NCBI RefSeq assembly: GCF_932526225.1 | Contig: NC_064034.1 | Coordinates: forward strand, 17,248,887-17,312,886 | DNA from: Nematostella vectensis | Lineage: Eukaryota; Cnidaria; Anthozoa; Actiniaria; Edwardsiidae | Length of the DNA stretch: 64,000 nucleotides | Reading direction: 5' to 3' | Part shown: positions 31,324 to 64,000 of the stretch, piece by piece | Layout: every line of letters begins with the position of its first letter | Position numbering within the stretch: the first letter of the stretch is position 1 | Program-made: the position numbers and the translations under genes | The notes under the pieces: generated by a model | What the model was told of the DNA's origin: nothing | Databases searched by the model: none | Seen by the model: only the letters and a program-made list of their open reading frames with translations

Positions 31324-32282
31324 ATGGCGGCGTTACATAACGTCCTCAGCGTTGGTATTTTTGCTATAGCTGTATACTTCATCCGTGATTACTGCCAAGG
31401 AAGAGTGTGCACGAGTGAAGCGAGACTTGACGGCAAGACGGTCATCATTACTGGGGCCACTACAGGCATCGGGAAAGAAACTGCAGTTGATCTGGCAAAG
31501 CGCGGTGCACGAGTCATCATCGGCGCTCGAAACCTGGACAGAGGGAACGCTGCAGTTAGAGATATCCAGTCAAGATCAGGTAGTCAGCAAGTCTTCGTAG
31601 AACACCTAGACCTTGCTTCTCTTAGCTCTGTCCGTAAATTCGCTGAGGTTATGAACAATAAGGAAGAGAGAATCCACATTCTCATCAATAATGCCGGCGT
31701 GGGATTTATTCCCTTTCGGAGAACAGAAGACGGATTTGAAATGATCTTCGCCGTGAATCACTTGAGCCATTTCCTCCTAACCAATCTTTTAATAGAAAAG
31801 CTTAAGCGCTCAGCTCCAAGTAGAATAATAAATGTGTCTTCCGAAGGTCACAGATACATTCCAAAAATCGATCTTGATGGCTGGAATGATGAATATAGTA
31901 ATTACGCAACTGCTCTTATGTCAAACTACGGAAACAGCAAACTAGCTATTATTCTATTTACTAGAGAACTTGCTAAAAGACTCAAAGACACTGGTGTGAC
32001 CACATACTCCCTACATCCTGGAATTATAATGACCGATTTTGCAAGGGAAATTTCAGGTATTGATTATATAAAAGCTGTGTTTTCACCATTCATAAAAGTA
32101 TTTTCAAAAGTCTCGAGCAGGGAGCGCAAACCACCATTTGCTGTGCTGTGTCTGAGGAACATGCTAACGAGACTGGCTTGTACTATGATGACTGCCAAGT
32201 GGCTGAGCCAAGTAAGGCTGCACAAGATGATGAAGCTGCAGAGAAGCTCTGGGAAATGAGTTCTAAGCTGGTTTCTTTGTGA
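31324..32282 (+). CDS. retinol-dehydrogenase-like SDR, intronless, with frameshift
   Basis: One exon. ATG 31324 is preferred because it begins the membrane anchor (MAALHNVLSVGIFAIAVYFI); an in-frame ATG exists at 31261. Classical short-chain dehydrogenase features follow: TGATTGIGKE cofactor motif, NNAG, INVSSEGH with the catalytic Ser, and YGNSK with catalytic Tyr and Lys. It resembles RDH11-14, NADP(H)-dependent retinal/aldehyde reductases of ER or mitochondria. After KVFSK the frame written in the DNA goes to an unrelated tail ending at TGA 32257. The expected family C-terminus (CCAVSEEHANETGLYYDDC ... EKLWEMSSKLV) is intact in the next frame to TGA 32280-32282. A missing A in the run at 32106-32109 explains it, so this is a sequencing error or a young frameshift. 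Being intronless among intron-rich genes suggests a retrocopy. Confidence 0.9.
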
Positions 32283-32394
32283 TGTGTTGGATTGTGATTT
32301 TTATTGAAACAGTTATTTTTAAACAGCGGCGTCACCATTTTGGCTGATGTTTCCCCTCGGCAAGAAAAAAGGCACACGATTTTAATCAAATTTT

Positions 32395-32400
32395 AATAAA
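32395..32400 (+). terminator. poly(A) signal AATAAA
   Basis: The hexamer lies ~115 bp after the SDR stop in ttttaataaaatc, a reasonable 3' end signal for that gene. Confidence 0.5.
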
Positions 32401-33075
32401 ATCAATACGGATCTCAATCTTTTTTCACTTAATGCGATACTCCATGAGCACATTAAAATAACAGGGACGTAAAAAGTCTCTTTTTATCTGAAATAGGCAT
32501 TTCATGTGTCAATCAGATTCTTTGAAAATACTGGATTGCATCAGCGTGAACTATTCTAAACTGTTCCAAAAAACCATTAGAACATGCCCGAATGACAAGG
32601 CAATCTCATTATATTACCCTACAACTCCACTCACACATACTACCGAAACTGTTGGTCCCGGAATTTTGTCTTTTGTCCCAGGCGTGCCCGAGAAAAATGT
32701 ACGCCACGATATCACTAAATCCAGCCTCGTTATCATGCTTGACGTCAGGAGAATCCAGCCTTGTTTTGGGAGGTCCGGATGCCCTTGTAAATCCAGCCTC
32801 GTTTGGGTGGATGGGTTATCATGTGGTAAAAGTCACGTAGTAGTTATATCAATAAAATAACTGCTCGGTTACCGGACCCATTTCAACGCAAAACGTTTGA
32901 GGAGAAATTCGCGTAGTTTCTTCAGTCCTTCCTTTTTTCGTGTAACATGAAACCGATCCATGTTTGATAAACAGCCGAACGCTTTGGCAACAATTCAAAC
33001 AATCAACGATGGTCCGCTACGTGTTTTCTAGCACTGCGCGGGTATACTGTGGTACAGGTACGCATGGTGTAGGGA
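32401..33075. other. intergenic region between convergent SDR and vasa genes
   Basis: No gene supported. An ~50-bp partial duplication is visible around atccagcctcgtt (32720, 32790). Confidence 0.45.
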
Positions 33076-49735
<16,660 letters not shown>

Positions 49736-49952
49736 CACTCAAGGATACACATACAGTGTAAAATTGTATGTCTGTAGCTGTTTTTAAGGATAAATTCGGG
49801 CCGATCACACGTGTTCCTGCCAGAAGCTTGAAGGCATGAAACATGTGCAAATTCCTGCTCGCTCGTGGGGATACCTGCTGACCACCCGTGGTCTCGCCGG
49901 GAAAATACCACAGGAAAACCCTCTGTACAAGGTAATGAACAACTTTGTGAAG

Positions 49953-50404
49953 ATTAATCACAGGTAGCCCAGGCAATGGTTGCTTGTCGTAGATCGGAAT
50001 TCGGCTGTTCTGAGATCGGTCGAGTAAAGCGTTTTTTTTTGTGTGAAATGTTGTCAATAAAATTGCCTTAGGACTTAGAACATGCCATGTTGTTGTCAAA
50101 TTCACGTGTAATAAACGATTTGGGGGGGTTTTCTCAACGGAATTTATGACTTCTCTCTCCCTACTAAAGAAAGATCTTTCTTTAGTAGGGAGAGAGAAGT
50201 CATAAATTCCGTTGAGAACCCCCCCCCCCCCCAAATCGTTTATTACACGTGAATTTGACAACAGCAAGGCATGTTCTAAGTTCTAAGGCAATTTTATTGA
50301 CAACATTTCACAAAAAAAAAAAAAAACGCTTTACGACCGATCTCAGAACAGCCGAATTCCGAGCTACGACAAGCAACCATTGCCTGGGCTACCTGTGGAT
50401 TAAT
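49953..50404. repeat. 450-bp near-perfect palindrome upstream of vasa start
   Basis: The left arm (49953-50174) runs from attaatcacaggtagcccag g to ctactaaagaaaga. The right arm (50175-50404) is its reverse complement, ending gggctacctgtggattaat. The centre is agatct at 50172-50177, with essentially no spacer. Differences are mainly homopolymer lengths (seven G against about fourteen C; nine T against fifteen A) plus a few substitutions. The left arm starts ~220 bp before ATG 49735, in the promoter/5' UTR zone. Confidence 0.93.
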
Positions 50405-50668
50405 GGATAAATTTGAGGGTGGGCTTCTTGAGCTATTTTAGGGTTATGCCTAACTTATCCAGAGTAGTGTAGTGCTTAGGAGCCGAAATAGTGGAAATTG
50501 GTATGTTGGTGTTTGTTTGTATTTTCTCCGGTGGAGCACGACCTGTCAACGACCAAGACATTCAGCATGGATAAGGTGGGAGTGTTATATTTTGTGATTA
50601 TTGTCTGTAAGTTTGATGGTCATAGCCTAAGCGGTTCATGAAATGCGGAGGGGAAGGCCTTTTAGCCA

Positions 50669-50694
50669 CCCCCCCCCCCCCCCCCCCCCCCCCG
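50669..50694. repeat. poly-C tract
   Basis: A run of about 26 C (G on minus), with G-quadruplex potential. Exact length is prone to sequencing error. Confidence 0.9.
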
Positions 50695-50788
50695 GTCACA
50701 GACAGCTCAAAATAGCCCAGTCTGAATAGGGTTAAAGAAATCCCATGCCCTGAGGACTATGGGTGTCACATACTGGGGCTCCCGAACG

Positions 50789-51066
50789 GCATACCTGTCA
50801 ACCTTCAAAAATCTCAAGGCTTGAGATTTCTTTGGGGGGAGGGGTGGGGTATATTCATTTGTTTCGGGGAGGGGTGGGTAAACCTTGCAAGCGTTTGCCG
50901 TATAGAAAGCTCTCGCAAACAAATCCACTTATAGATCTCACGAGGGTGTAAGATAAATTGCGCTGCTCAAGGGAATTATTGTTTTAAATATTTCAATAGA
51001 AAATAGGCAAAATGACTATTTTCTTATTTACTCTCCCGCCTAATGCGGGAGAGTTGACAGGTATGC
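50789..51066. mobile_element. MITE family C with 5-bp target duplication
   Basis: Terminal inverted repeats gcatacctgtcaac and gttgacaggtatgc. The flanks gaacg (50784-50788) and gaacg (51067-51071) look like a target-site duplication. The interior matches 21667-22024 in OMA1 intron 1. Confidence 0.9.
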
Positions 51067-51071
51067 GAACG

Positions 51072-51789
51072 GGCTCCAACTCGCCGCCGATATCCCTTTC
51101 TTAGCTATCCGCTATAGCTTCGCCAACCCATATAGTCCAGTCATATGACAGCTCCTGGAACAAATTAGCACAGCAACTTTCTAATGCACTTGCTTATAAG
51201 TATACCAACATCTGAGCGATGACGATGGCGTTGTCAATAGTAAAAACAATAGGAGCACTTAAAAATTGTAGGGGGAATTTTCTCCAACGTTTAGGACGAG
51301 AAAACTCCATCCGCTGAAAGCGACCTGCCTTTAATTTATGACCCTAACGAGGTCAATGTTCATAACTTTCACAACACAGGTAATTGAATTTTGCAGCCTT
51401 GTTCATTCAAATTCATAGCTCCATACTAATATATAACTAGAGCAAAAGCTCTTTTTATGACGACAGCTTTCTTGAGCAACCGGCCTCTCCTAAAAATCAT
51501 GAAGAGTACATACTTCACAGAATCATCAGTGGTCTACAAGCACTGATTCACTTTATTTGATAATTCACAAGTTATTTATTAGAGTGATTAATGTGCACAC
51601 CGATCTAGTTTAAAATAAATTGAGTTGCATATTCATCCATGAAAAATAGTTCCCTAAAACGCAGTACAGAACATACCATATAAAGTCGATATATATAAAT
51701 ATATATCCTAATAAACACCACGAGATACATAATTGAGAGATAGGTTAAGAGAATTGTTGGCGATTTCGATGATTCTCTACTACGCGTTG
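51072..51789. other. intergenic region / DPYD 3' UTR
   Basis: No gene is seen. The DPYD 3' UTR must start at 51789 and run left; tataaatatatatc-type AT runs are present at 51690-51710. Confidence 0.4.
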
Positions 51790-63655
<11,866 letters not shown>

Positions 63656-64000
63656 CTGGTAATGCAAAAAGATCATTCAGTCAGCCAACAGATGACATAG
63701 AACATGAATGATATAATGTAGGCAGGATACGTCGAACTTGGATTGGCTCTGCCTGCTGCTATTTTGTCATTCGATTAGATATGGGAGCTGGTACAGAAAA
63801 AATATTTGCATTGACTTTGAAGGATGAAGCTGTGTGTTTGGCTCTAGGCAGGGAAATTGGTCTTGATAATACATATTATGCATGGCCAGGATTTGCTGAG
63901 AGGGATGCACACTGATATGATATAGAAAAAGTATATATATATTTTTTTATGATTCTGTAGTAAAGCTTTTGTGGCTACATAAAACTCTATCATGCTTTAC
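63656..64000. other. DPYD intron running off the window
   Basis: Upstream of exon 63655 no further exon is visible to the window end, so the next 5' exons lie beyond 64000. Confidence 0.6.

Noticed and set aside
50571..50590. ATGGATAAG|GTGGGA as a first exon of a plus-strand gene
   Set aside because: Three codons before a donor with no downstream exon found; insufficient support.

Overview
The window is nuclear DNA of an early-branching animal, most likely an anthozoan cnidarian (a sea anemone such as Nematostella). The reasons are intron-dense genes with vertebrate-like exon phases, a vasa-type helicase carrying CCHC zinc knuckles, PAN/mucin/LamG surface proteins, and many MITEs, minisatellites and an L2/CR1-type LINE. 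The organism assignment is inference. Exon models were built by hand from ORFs, GT/AG sites and phase agreement; the five long models (CAAP1, OMA1, vasa, DPYD, PAN/LamG) keep one continuous reading frame across every junction.

Layout. (1) 1-6.84 kb: minisatellites surround the 3' end of a plus-strand membrane-protein gene (exons 4044-4318, 5047-5206, 6682-6839). (2) 8.29-16.47 kb: a cluster of three related surface-glycoprotein units. One is intact (signal peptide + PAN-like + heptad N-glycosylation repeat + LamG-like, 8290-10508), one has lost LamG (12648-14336), and one is decayed (14975-16465). (3) 17.1-20.9 kb, minus: a CAAP1-like gene, divergent from (4) 21.3-31.2 kb, plus: the mitochondrial protease OMA1, nine exons, with a nested transposon inside an intronic array made from its own active-site exon. 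(5) 31.3-32.3 kb, plus: an intronless retinol-dehydrogenase-like SDR with a one-base frameshift near its C-terminus. (6) 33.1-49.7 kb, minus: a vasa/DDX4-type DEAD-box helicase whose model begins with an RRM, followed by one zinc knuckle, a Q/G-rich exon, eleven more one-knuckle exons and the helicase core (about 1234 aa). A ~450-bp near-perfect palindrome lies just upstream of its start codon. (7) 51.8-64 kb, minus: dihydropyrimidine dehydrogenase (DPYD), C-terminal 838 residues in 19 exons; the 5' end lies beyond the window.

The most unusual signal is structural. In at least four unrelated genes (OMA1, vasa, DPYD and the first membrane-protein gene), and as a fragment in the PAN cluster, the segment spanning an exon-intron junction (exon end plus 5' splice site, less often the acceptor plus exon start) is repeated inside the adjacent intron. 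Copy number ranges from one degenerate copy to six extra tandem copies. The clearest cases are the OMA1 HEMAH exon (23669-24077 and 27129-27300), the vasa Walker-A exon (38040-38350), OMA1 exon 7 (29921-30520) and a 22-bp unit at DPYD (54127-54277).

The genes are functionally unrelated (surface glycoproteins, apoptosis regulation, mitochondrial quality control, retinoid-type reduction, germline RNA helicase, pyrimidine catabolism), as expected for a eukaryotic region without operons. Only CAAP1/OMA1 look co-positioned, sharing a ~380-bp divergent promoter.
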